A stretch of 64,000 nucleotides of DNA from Pseudomonas fluorescens (GTDB taxonomy: Bacteria; Pseudomonadota; Gammaproteobacteria; Pseudomonadales; Pseudomonadaceae), in NCBI RefSeq assembly GCF_001307275.1, contig NZ_CP012831.1, positions 4,394,501-4,458,500 on the forward strand, written 5' to 3'. The notes beneath the pieces are model-generated. The model made no database searches, was not told where the DNA came from, and saw only the letters and a list, made by a program, of their open reading frames with translations. Shown piece by piece: positions 33,077-40,859 of the stretch (the stretch's first letter is position 1; each line of letters opens with the position of its first letter). The translations under genes and the position numbers were made by a program.

Positions 33077-34981
33077 ATGAGCGTGGAAACTCAAAAGGAA
33101 ACCCTGGGCTTCCAGACCGAGGTGAAGCAACTGCTGCACCTGATGATTCACTCGCTGTATTCGAATAAGGAAATTTTCCTTCGCGAGCTGATTTCGAACG
33201 CCTCTGACGCTGTCGACAAATTACGTTTCGAAGCCCTTTCCAAGCCTGAACTGTTGGAAGGCGGCGCCGAGCTGAAAATCCGTGTGAGCTTCGACAAGGA
33301 CGCGAAAACCGTCACCCTCGAAGACAACGGCATCGGCATGAGCCGCGAAGAGGTGATCACGCACCTGGGCACCATCGCCAAGTCTGGCACGGCCGACTTC
33401 ATGAAGAACCTGTCCGGCGACCAGAAGAAAGATTCCCACCTGATCGGGCAGTTCGGCGTCGGCTTCTATTCCGCGTTCATCGTGGCCGACCAGGTCGAAG
33501 TGTTCAGCCGCCGTGCCGGCCTCGCTGCGAGCGAAGGCGTGCACTGGTCTTCCAAGGGCGAGGGCGAATTCGAAGTCGCTACCGTCGACAAGGCTGATCG
33601 CGGCACCCGCATCGTGCTGCACCTCAAATCCGGTGAAGACGAGTTCGCCGATGGCTGGCGCCTGCGCAACATCATCAAGAAGTACTCCGACCATATCGCG
33701 CTGCCCATCGAGCTGCCGAAGGAAGTCACCGCTGCCGAAGGCGAAGAAAAGCCTGAAGTGGAATGGGAAACCGTCAACCGCGCCAGTGCCCTGTGGACCC
33801 GTCCGCGCACCGAAGTGAAAGACGAGGAATACCAGGAGTTCTACAAGCATATCGCCCACGACTACGAGAACCCGCTGAGCTGGAGCCATAACAAGGTCGA
33901 AGGCAAGCTGGAATACAACTCGCTGCTGTACGTGCCGGCCCGTGCACCGTTCGACCTGTACCAGCGTGAGGCGCCACGTGGCCTGAAGCTGTATGTGCAG
34001 CGTGTGTTCGTGATGGACCAGGCCGAGTCGTTCCTGCCGCTGTACCTGCGTTTCATCAAAGGCGTGGTGGATTCCAACGATTTGTCGCTGAACGTTTCGC
34101 GGGAAATCCTGCAGAAAGATCCGATCATCGACTCCATGAAGTCGGCACTGACCAAGCGCGTGCTGGACATGCTGGAAAAACTGGCGAAGAACGAGCCCGA
34201 GCAGTACAAGAGCTTCTGGAAAAACTTCGGCCAGGTCATGAAAGAAGGCCCGGCCGAGGACTTCGCCAACAAAGAGAAAATCGCCGGCCTGCTGCGCTTT
34301 GCGTCGACCCAGGGTGACGATGGCGAGCAGATCGTTGGCCTGGCCGATTACCTGGCTCGCGCCAAGGAAGGCCAGGACAAGATCTACTACCTGACCGGTG
34401 AAACGTATGCGCAGGTCAAGAACAGCCCGCACCTTGAAGTCTTCCGCAAGAAAGGCATCGAAGTGCTGCTGCTGACCGACCGTATCGACGAGTGGCTGAT
34501 GAGCTATCTCAACGAGTTCGACGGCAAGAGCTTCGTCGATGTGGCCCGTGGCGACCTGGACCTCGGCAACCTGGATTCGGAAGAAGACAAGAAAGCCGCC
34601 GAAGAAGTCGCCAAGAGCAAGGAAGGCCTGGTCGAGCGGATCAAGACGGCCCTGGGCGATGCTGTCAGCGAAGTGCGTGTCTCGCACCGCCTGACCGATT
34701 CTCCGGCGATCCTGGCCATCGGTGAGCAGGACCTGGGCCTGCAGATGCGCCAGATCCTCGAAGCCAGCGGCCAGAAAGTCCCGGACTCCAAGCCGATCTT
34801 CGAATTCAACCCGGCCCACCCGCTGGTGGAAAAACTCGACAACGAGCAGAGCGAAGAGCGTTTCGGCGATCTGTCGCACATCCTGTTCGACCAGGCGGCC
34901 CTGGCGGCCGGCGACAGCCTGAAGGATCCGGCGGCGTATGTGCGTCGCCTGAACAAGCTGTTGGTCGAACTGTCAGCTTAA
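33077..34981 (+). CDS. htpG: Chaperone HtpG (Hsp90)
   Basis: This 634-residue cytosolic ATP-dependent chaperone has the GHKL ATPase domain (residues about 1-220) with LISNASDAVDKLRF near residue 35, DNGIGMSREEV near residue 81 and GQFGVGFYSAFIVAD near residue 120; then the middle domain with SLNVSREILQ near residue 340 and the C-terminal dimerisation domain (about 505-634). The ATG at 33077, giving MSVETQKETLGF, is the family start; two in-frame codons just upstream are rejected on that basis. A heat-shock-type promoter lies about 70 bases upstream. Confidence 0.97.
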   Translation: MSVETQKETLGFQTEVKQLLHLMIHSLYSNKEIFLRELISNASDAVDKLRFEALSKPELLEGGAELKIRVSFDKDAKTVTLEDNGIGMSREEVITHLGTIAKSGTADFMKNLSGDQKKDSHLIGQFGVGFYSAFIVADQVEVFSRRAGLAASEGVHWSSKGEGEFEVATVDKADRGTRIVLHLKSGEDEFADGWRLRNIIKKYSDHIALPIELPKEVTAAEGEEKPEVEWETVNRASALWTRPRTEVKDEEYQEFYKHIAHDYENPLSWSHNKVEGKLEYNSLLYVPARAPFDLYQREAPRGLKLYVQRVFVMDQAESFLPLYLRFIKGVVDSNDLSLNVSREILQKDPIIDSMKSALTKRVLDMLEKLAKNEPEQYKSFWKNFGQVMKEGPAEDFANKEKIAGLLRFASTQGDDGEQIVGLADYLARAKEGQDKIYYLTGETYAQVKNSPHLEVFRKKGIEVLLLTDRIDEWLMSYLNEFDGKSFVDVARGDLDLGNLDSEEDKKAAEEVAKSKEGLVERIKTALGDAVSEVRVSHRLTDSPAILAIGEQDLGLQMRQILEASGQKVPDSKPIFEFNPAHPLVEKLDNEQSEERFGDLSHILFDQAALAAGDSLKDPAAYVRRLNKLLVELSA

Positions 34982-35001
34982 TCTGACGCAGGAAAGTCCC
35001 T

Positions 35002-35091
35002 TGTGGGAGCGAGCTTGCTCGCGATTTCGGTCCAACATTCAACAGATACGTTGACTGGTCTACCGTTATCGCGAGCAAGCTCGCTCCCACA
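35002..35091. repeat. REP pair (REPIN)
   Basis: Inverted REP cores at 35002-35025 and 35068-35091 lie between htpG and the dienelactone hydrolase gene. Confidence 0.9.
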
Positions 35092-35127
35092 AGGGCTTCT
35101 TGAATGTTTCATCAGGAGGAGTCTGTC

Positions 35128-35856
35128 ATGAGTCAGGTTACGGTTCGTTCGCTGGTCTATCAGATCGATGGTCAAAGTTATGAAGGTCGCCTGGCCTTCG
35201 ACGTCAACCAGCAGGGCCCGCGCCCGGGTTTGCTGATGGCGCCGAACTGGATGGGTGTAGGGGCAGGTGCCGAGGAGATCGCCAAGTCGGTGGCGGCCAA
35301 CGGTTATGTGGTGTTGATCGCCGACTTGTACGGGCAGACGGTGCGCCCGAGCAATGCCGATGAAGCGGGGGCGGCGATGATGCCCCTCAAGAACGACCGG
35401 GCCTTGTTGCGCAAGCGTATGCAGGCGGCGTTCGAACAACTGCAGAGCCAGGGGGATGCACAGGTCGACACGGCGAGACTGGCCACGTTCGGCTTCTGCT
35501 TCGGGGGTTGCTGCGCCCTGGAGCTGGCTCGCAGTGGCGCACCGTTGAAGGCGGCGATCTCCTTCCACGGCACCCTGGATACACCGAACCCGGCCGATGC
35601 GCAGAACATCAAGGGCGCGGTGTTGGTGCTGCATGGCGCCTCCGACCCGCTGGTGCCGAAAGAGCAGCTACCGGCCTTCGAAGATGAAATGAACGCGGCT
35701 GGGGTGGATTGGCAATTGCTGAGCTACGGCGGTGCGGTGCACTCGTTCACCGACCCGCAGGCCAATATGCCGGGCAAGATGATGTACAACGCCAAGGTCG
35801 CCGGACGCGCGTTCCGGTCGATGCATAACTTGCTGGATGAAGTGTTCAAGGGCTGA
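35128..35856 (+). CDS. Dienelactone hydrolase family protein
   Basis: The 242-residue alpha/beta hydrolase matches the dienelactone hydrolase family. The nucleophile elbow is GFCFGGCC near residue 122, with Cys in place of Ser as is usual in this family; the acid lies in HGASDPLVP near residue 177 and the His in YGGAVHSFTDP near residue 209. A strong AGGAGGA site precedes the ATG at 35128. There are no aromatic-degradation genes nearby, so a true dienelactone substrate is doubtful. It is convergent with the pirin gene, with a REP pair between. Confidence 0.9.
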   Translation: MSQVTVRSLVYQIDGQSYEGRLAFDVNQQGPRPGLLMAPNWMGVGAGAEEIAKSVAANGYVVLIADLYGQTVRPSNADEAGAAMMPLKNDRALLRKRMQAAFEQLQSQGDAQVDTARLATFGFCFGGCCALELARSGAPLKAAISFHGTLDTPNPADAQNIKGAVLVLHGASDPLVPKEQLPAFEDEMNAAGVDWQLLSYGGAVHSFTDPQANMPGKMMYNAKVAGRAFRSMHNLLDEVFKG

Positions 35857-35877
35857 GATTGGTTGGCGCAGAACCCC

Positions 35878-35969
35878 TGTGGGAGCCGAGCTTGCTCGCG
35901 ATAGCGGTGTATCAATCAGCATTAATGCCGACTGACACACCGCTATCGCGAGCAAGCTCGGCTCCCACA
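35878..35969. repeat. REP pair with matching one-base insertions in both arms
   Basis: The arms at 35878-35902 (GGGAGCCGAGCTTGCTCGCG) and 35945-35969 (CGCGAGCAAGCTCGGCTCCC) each have one extra base relative to the common core, and the two insertions are complementary. Confidence 0.9.
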
Positions 35970-35986
35970 GGTTAATGGCATCCGAT

Positions 35987-36847
35987 CTAGGGCAACTCGA
36001 TCCGCTCGCTTTCCCCTGGCACGGTCGGCCAGTCTCCGGCTGCCCAGCGCCGGCGGGCTTCGTCGATCCGGGCAGGGTCGCTGGCGACGAAATTCCAGTT
36101 CATCCGTCGCGGTCCATCCAGCGGTGCGCCGCCGAACAGCACGGCATGGCAATCGCTGTCGGCAAACAGCGTCATCTCTTCCTCTGTTGGCAATATCACC
36201 AGGGAATGGGCTTCTACCGGCTCGCCATCCAGCAACGCCTCGCCGCTCAACACATACAGGGCCCGCTCTTCATGCTCGGTGGGAATCAGCAATGTCGTCG
36301 CGGTCTGCAGGTGCAGTTCGGCATACAGCGTGGGCGAGAGCACCGGCACCGGCGATTCCAGGCAAAAGCCTGACCCGGCGATCATGCGGATGCTGACCCC
36401 CAGGTTCTCACTGACCGGCAGGCTCTGTGCCGGATGATGGCTGTAGTGCCCCGGGCCTTGTTCGTAGGCTTTGGGCGAGGCCAGCCAGACTTGCAACCCG
36501 TGCATGACGAAAGGGCTGCCCAGCAGTGACTCGGGAGTGCGTTCGACGTGGGCGATGGCGCTGCCGGCGGTCATCCAGCTGACATCCCCGGCGTCCACCA
36601 CCTGGTCGGAACCCAGGCTGTCCTTGTGCTGGAGCTTGCCTTCGAACAGGTAGGTGAGGGTGGACAGGCCGATATGCGGGTGCTGGCGGATGTTCATGCC
36701 TTTGCCGGCCGGGTAGGTGGTTTGCAGCATGTGATCGAAAAACACGAAAGGCCCGACGCTGCGACATTTGGCGGACGGCAGCGGGCGAAGAATCGGCTGG
36801 CCTTCGACGTCTTCGGCGCGGGGGCGAACGGTCAGGGGAGTGGTCAT
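35987..36847 (-). CDS. Pirin family protein
   Basis: The 286-residue double-cupin protein matches the pirin family. The N-terminal cupin has VGPFVFFDHM, the metal-site NIRQHPHIGLSTLTYLFEG (His near residues 56 and 58) and a WMTAGSAIAHVE segment near residue 92; the C-terminal pirin domain follows. Some pirins have quercetinase activity or act as redox cofactors. The frame is open far upstream without a better start; the ATG at 36847 gives the family N terminus. It is divergent from the exported amidohydrolase gene. The role here is unknown. Confidence 0.92.
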   Translation of the reverse strand: MTTPLTVRPRAEDVEGQPILRPLPSAKCRSVGPFVFFDHMLQTTYPAGKGMNIRQHPHIGLSTLTYLFEGKLQHKDSLGSDQVVDAGDVSWMTAGSAIAHVERTPESLLGSPFVMHGLQVWLASPKAYEQGPGHYSHHPAQSLPVSENLGVSIRMIAGSGFCLESPVPVLSPTLYAELHLQTATTLLIPTEHEERALYVLSGEALLDGEPVEAHSLVILPTEEEMTLFADSDCHAVLFGGAPLDGPRRMNWNFVASDPARIDEARRRWAAGDWPTVPGESERIELP

Positions 36848-36973
36848 GTTGTCTTCCAGGTTGAACAACGGTTGCGCGAAGCATAACCCGCCGCCGGCAG
36901 ACGCGGCAGATGCGCCTTGAACCCCAGCGGGACGGCGAGGGTCTATGTTGCTCATGGCTTCTGGAGACTGCCC

Positions 36974-37984
36974 GTGCCTTTGACCCGTTTGATCTTTGCC
37001 TGGCTGCTGGTTGTTTCGAGTGGCGGCGCCGCGGCCCGCGAATATGCCTACAGCGATGCGCACCTGCATTACGTCGATTTCTTTCAGGAAACCGCCGGCA
37101 TGCCCAAGCTGCTCCAGGCGATGGCGGACAATCGCATCGAGCATGTGATGATTTCCGGTGTTCCGGTGGCCAAGAAATGGCATGAAGACGAGCCCAAGCG
37201 CCCGCGTTACTACGCCGGTGACGATGCAGACGCCTATTGGTACAGCGCCACCGATGTGATTGTTGCGGCGGCAGTGAGCAAGCTGACCGAGGAGCAACGT
37301 CGGCACTTCCATCCTTTCCTGTCGGGCTTCAATCCCAACGATAAGAACTCCGCCGCCCACATCCAGCGCATGCTCGATCTCTACCCGGGGTTGTGGCAAG
37401 GCATCGGCGAAGTTTTCACCCGCCATGACGACCTGACGGCGCTGACCTCGGGCGATACCCCGAGAGCCAACAACGAAGCCATGACTCGGATCTATCACCT
37501 GGCGGCCGAGAATGACCTGCCGGTGATGCTGCATTCCAATATCACGTCCAAGCGTGAGAGAAATCCCCTGTACCTGGCGGAGATCGAGGAGCCGTTGCGC
37601 AACCACCCGCATACGCGTTTCATCTGGGCCCATGCCGGCACCAGCATGGAAATCCATCGCCACCAGACCCAACTGGATTTTCTGTTGCCGACCCTGACCC
37701 GCATGCTTGAGGCCTATCCCAATCTGTACATCGACCTGTCCTGGAGCCTGCTCACGCCGTACTTGCTGGACGAGGCGGGCAAGCCCCGGGACGAGTGGGT
37801 AAAGCTGGTGGAGCGCTTTCCTGAGCGCTTCATGGTGGGCTCGGATGTGGTCGGGCGCTTCAACAAGTTAGGCAAGGAGTTGCACAGTTTCGATCCATTC
37901 CTTGATGCCTTGCCGGAAGAGGTGGCCAGGAAGGTGGCGCGGGATAATTTCCTGGCGGTGTTGCCGCGTTCTGTCCCGCGATAG
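36974..37984 (+). CDS. Exported amidohydrolase-family (TIM-barrel metal-dependent) hydrolase
   Basis: The 336-residue protein starts with a signal peptide (MPLTRLIFAWLLVVSSGGAAA) and shows the metal-dependent barrel pattern of amidohydrolase family 2: HLH in YSDAHLHYVDF near residue 31, IGEVFTRHDD near residue 140, LHSNI near residue 187, WAHAG near residue 220 and GSDVVGRF near residue 292. The GTG at 36974 is chosen because a GGAG site lies seven bases upstream and it begins exactly at the signal peptide. The substrate is unknown; it would act in the periplasm, unlike most family members. Confidence 0.82.
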   Translation: MPLTRLIFAWLLVVSSGGAAAREYAYSDAHLHYVDFFQETAGMPKLLQAMADNRIEHVMISGVPVAKKWHEDEPKRPRYYAGDDADAYWYSATDVIVAAAVSKLTEEQRRHFHPFLSGFNPNDKNSAAHIQRMLDLYPGLWQGIGEVFTRHDDLTALTSGDTPRANNEAMTRIYHLAAENDLPVMLHSNITSKRERNPLYLAEIEEPLRNHPHTRFIWAHAGTSMEIHRHQTQLDFLLPTLTRMLEAYPNLYIDLSWSLLTPYLLDEAGKPRDEWVKLVERFPERFMVGSDVVGRFNKLGKELHSFDPFLDALPEEVARKVARDNFLAVLPRSVPR

Positions 37985-37993
37985 GAAAGCACC

Positions 37994-38126
37994 TTGTGGC
38001 GAGGGGATTTATCCCCGCTGGACTGCGCAGCAGGCCCAAAACTTCGATGGTGATCGGTCTGACACACTGAGATATCAGGTTTGGGCCCGCTTCGCGAGCC
38101 AACGGGGATAAATCCCCTCGCCACAG
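37994..38126. repeat. Inverted pair of a second repeat family (GTGGCGAGGGGATTTATCCCC)
   Basis: An arm with GTGGCGAGGGGATTTATCCC starts near 37995 and its inverse ends near 38126, just after the amidohydrolase gene. The family differs in sequence from the common REP core. A single copy of the same family lies at 52364-52395. Confidence 0.8.
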
Positions 38127-38217
38127 AGGATTCTCGGTGTATGGCCAATGCTGGTTTGTCATCAGCCTGTCACTGCGGCGTCATACCCTCGCGCTCATCT
38201 CAATCAAGGAGCGCACT

Positions 38218-38682
38218 ATGCACCTCACCCGTTCAAGCGCACTGGTCGCGCTGTTGTTGACCTGCGGCCTGGCACAGGCCGAAGTCCGTGTCGAAGGCCC
38301 GGTGGAATACGGCGTCTTCGAAGGGCCGCAAGCCGAGCTGCAATCGGGGGAGCGGGTCCTGCGGCGCAGCAACGAGCAGATCCGCCAGACCGAGAGCGTC
38401 CCGGCGAAGCTGGGCACCAAGTTCGGCATGCGTTATCAGTTGGCGGGCAAGGTCGCCGATGATCAGCCGTTGACCCTGTTGTACTTCACACCTGGCATCC
38501 GTACCCCTGACGGCGTGCGTCACGATAAATTCGAAGTCATCCAGAAACTGGTGCCCGGCGCGCCTCAGGACGTCATGGCTTATGAGTTCACCGAAAGCCA
38601 CGAAGTGGTGTCGGGGGAGTGGCGGTTCATGGTGTTCCAGGGCGATCGGTTGCTGACGCAGCAGCGGTTTGTGGTGCGCTGA
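38218..38682 (+). CDS. DUF3859 family exported protein
   Basis: The 154-residue protein has a signal peptide ending GLAQAE near residue 21 and a single small domain of the DUF3859 type, probably a beta-sandwich judging from its alternating strands (GPVEYGVFEGPQAELQ, GEWRFMVFQGDRLLTQQRF). No catalytic motif is visible. The ATG at 38218 follows AAGGAG by seven bases. It is a single gene between two repeat pairs. Function unknown. Confidence 0.85.
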   Translation: MHLTRSSALVALLLTCGLAQAEVRVEGPVEYGVFEGPQAELQSGERVLRRSNEQIRQTESVPAKLGTKFGMRYQLAGKVADDQPLTLLYFTPGIRTPDGVRHDKFEVIQKLVPGAPQDVMAYEFTESHEVVSGEWRFMVFQGDRLLTQQRFVVR

Positions 38683-38704
38683 GTTCTAGCCACCACAGAC
38701 CCGA

Positions 38705-38794
38705 TGTGGGAGCGAGCTTGCTCGCGATTGCGGTAGGCCAGTCAACTTATCTGGTGCATGACACACTGCAATCGCGAGCAAGCTCGCTCCCACA
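38705..38794. repeat. REP pair (REPIN)
   Basis: Inverted REP cores lie at 38705-38728 and 38771-38794, between the convergent DUF3859 and fabB genes. Confidence 0.9.
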
Positions 38795-38807
38795 GGGGAA
38801 TAGGCGC

Positions 38808-38842
38808 AAAAAAAACGCCCCGAACCAGTCGGGGCGTTTTTG
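38808..38842. terminator. Bidirectional terminator after fabB
   Basis: ACGCCCCGA-N5-TCGGGGCGT is flanked by an A run and a T run, so it can end fabB on the minus strand and the DUF3859 unit on the plus strand. Confidence 0.93.
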
Positions 38843-38863
38843 TGTGTGGCGTAGCGGCGGGGC

Positions 38864-40084
38864 TTACTTGCCCTGCCAGCGCTTCATCACCAGGGTGGCG
38901 TTGGTGCCACCGAAGCCGAAGCTGTTGCTCATCACGGTATTGATGGTGGCGTTTTCGCGAGTCTTGGTCAGGATGGGCAGGTCGGCCACTTCCGGGTCCA
39001 GTTCGTCGATGTTGGCCGAACCGGCCATGAAGTTGCCTTCCATCATCAGCATGCAGTAGATCGCTTCGTGAACGCCGGCGGCGCCCAGGGAGTGACCCGA
39101 CAGGCTCTTGGTGGAGCTGATGGCCGGAGCCTTGTCGCCGAACACTTCACGTACGCCTTTCATTTCCATCACGTCGCCCACTGGGGTCGAGGTGCCGTGG
39201 GTGTTCAGGTAGTCGATCGGTGCATCGACGGTGGACATGGCCATCTGCATGCAACGCACGGCACCTTCACCGCTTGGCGCGACCATGTCGTAGCCATCGG
39301 AAGTCGCGCCGTAGCCGACGATTTCCGCGTAGATCTTCGCGCCACGGGCCAAGGCGTGTTCCAGTTCCTCGACCACGACCATGCCGCCACCGCCAGCGAT
39401 GACGAAGCCGTCACGGTCGGCGTCGTAGGCACGGGAAGCTTTTTCCGGCGTGTCGTTGCGCTTGCTGGACAGGGCGCCCATGGCGTCGAACAGGAACGAC
39501 TGGCTCCAATGTTCTTCTTCACCGCCACCGGCGAACACGATGTCCTGCTTGCCCATCTGGATCTGTTCCATGGCGGTACCGATGCAATGGGCACTGGTGG
39601 CGCAGGCAGAAGCGATGGAGTAGTTCAGGCCCTTGATCTTGAACGGCGTGGCCAGGCAGGCGGAAACGGTGCTGCTCATGGTCCGCGTGACGCGGTAGGG
39701 GCCAACGCGCTTGACGCCTTTTTCGCGCAGGATGTCCAGCGCTTCCATCTGGTTCAAGGTGGAGGCGCCGCCGGAGCCGGCAATCAGGCCGGTGCGCGGG
39801 TTGGAAACCTGCTCTTCGGTCAGGCCGGAGTCAGCGACGGCGTCCTTCATGGCCAGGTAGGCGTAGGCCGCCGCATGGCCGACGAAACGGTAGATCTTGC
39901 GATCGATCAGTTCTTCGAGATTGAGGTCAATGGAGCCGGAAACCTGGCTACGCAGACCCATTTCAGCATATTCCGGGTTGAACCGGATGCCAGGGCGACT
40001 TGCACGCAGGTTAGCGGAGACGGTCTCTTTGTCATTGCCCAGGCACGAAACGATGCCCAGACCAGTGATAACGACGCGGCGCAT
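38864..40084 (-). CDS. fabB: 3-oxoacyl-ACP synthase I (beta-ketoacyl-ACP synthase I)
   Basis: This 406-residue condensing enzyme extends the cis-3-decenoyl intermediate made by FabA, committing it to unsaturated fatty acids. The thiolase-fold triad is intact: Cys in SIASACATSAHCIG near residue 163, His in NTHGTSTPVGD near residue 298 and His in LSGHSLGAAG near residue 333. It starts 11 bases after the fabA stop, the usual fabAB operon, and is followed by a bidirectional terminator. Confidence 0.98.
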   Translation of the reverse strand: MRRVVITGLGIVSCLGNDKETVSANLRASRPGIRFNPEYAEMGLRSQVSGSIDLNLEELIDRKIYRFVGHAAAYAYLAMKDAVADSGLTEEQVSNPRTGLIAGSGGASTLNQMEALDILREKGVKRVGPYRVTRTMSSTVSACLATPFKIKGLNYSIASACATSAHCIGTAMEQIQMGKQDIVFAGGGEEEHWSQSFLFDAMGALSSKRNDTPEKASRAYDADRDGFVIAGGGGMVVVEELEHALARGAKIYAEIVGYGATSDGYDMVAPSGEGAVRCMQMAMSTVDAPIDYLNTHGTSTPVGDVMEMKGVREVFGDKAPAISSTKSLSGHSLGAAGVHEAIYCMLMMEGNFMAGSANIDELDPEVADLPILTKTRENATINTVMSNSFGFGGTNATLVMKRWQGK

Positions 40085-40095
40085 GCGGATAACCC

Positions 40096-40611
40096 TTAGA
40101 AGTTGTCAGTGGAGGTGAAAACGCCGACCCGGAGGCCTTCGGCGGTGTAGATCTCGCGACCATCCACGGCAACCGAACCATCGGCAATGGCCATGTTCAG
40201 CTTGCCCTTGAGGACGCGTTTGATATGAATGTTATAGGTGATTTTCTTGGCGGTCGGCAGGACCTGACCAAAGAACTTCACTTCGCCCGAACCCAGGGCG
40301 CGACCGCGGCCCGGCAGGCCTTGCCAGCCGAGGAAGAAACCGACCAGTTGCCACATGGCGTCCAGGCCCAGGCAGCCCGGCATCACCGGGTCACCTTCGA
40401 AGTGGCAGGCGAAGAACCACAGGTCCGGAGTGATATCCAGCTCGGCGACCAATTCACCTTTGCCGTACTTGCCACCCTCTTCGCTGATATGGGTGATGCG
40501 ATCCACCATCAGCATGTTCGGGGCGGGCAGTTGCGCGTTACCTGGGCCGAACAGCTCACCGCGACTGCAGCGCAGCAGGTCTTCCCGGGTAAAGGCGTTT
40601 TGTTTGGTCAT
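40096..40611 (-). CDS. fabA: 3-hydroxydecanoyl-ACP dehydratase/isomerase
   Basis: The 171-residue hotdog enzyme dehydrates 3-hydroxydecanoyl-ACP and isomerises trans-2- to cis-3-decenoyl-ACP, the branch point of anaerobic-type unsaturated fatty acid synthesis. The catalytic His is in WFFACHFEGDPVMPGCLGLDA near residue 70 and the Asp in the same segment near residue 84. Length and sequence are those of FabA rather than FabZ. An AGGAGC site precedes the ATG. It leads the fabA-fabB operon. Confidence 0.98.
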   Translation of the reverse strand: MTKQNAFTREDLLRCSRGELFGPGNAQLPAPNMLMVDRITHISEEGGKYGKGELVAELDITPDLWFFACHFEGDPVMPGCLGLDAMWQLVGFFLGWQGLPGRGRALGSGEVKFFGQVLPTAKKITYNIHIKRVLKGKLNMAIADGSVAVDGREIYTAEGLRVGVFTSTDNF

Positions 40612-40859
40612 GCGAGCTCCTCAATAGTCCCATGCGGCAGGGTGGGGCAAATCTTCCCGGCCGATCGAAGCGTTCATGCCTCGAATCGACAGCCTACTCA
40701 TAGACTATTGCGTTGTAGTGAAAGTCACAGCACACGGGAAATGAATGTACACCTGTGCACTGAAATTTTTATTCAAGCCCCAATCGAGGCTTGTTCGGGT
40801 GCCTAAGACTGCCGCACTTTCGCCTTTCACGCCAGTCACAGATGGTCCGGTGAGCGGTT

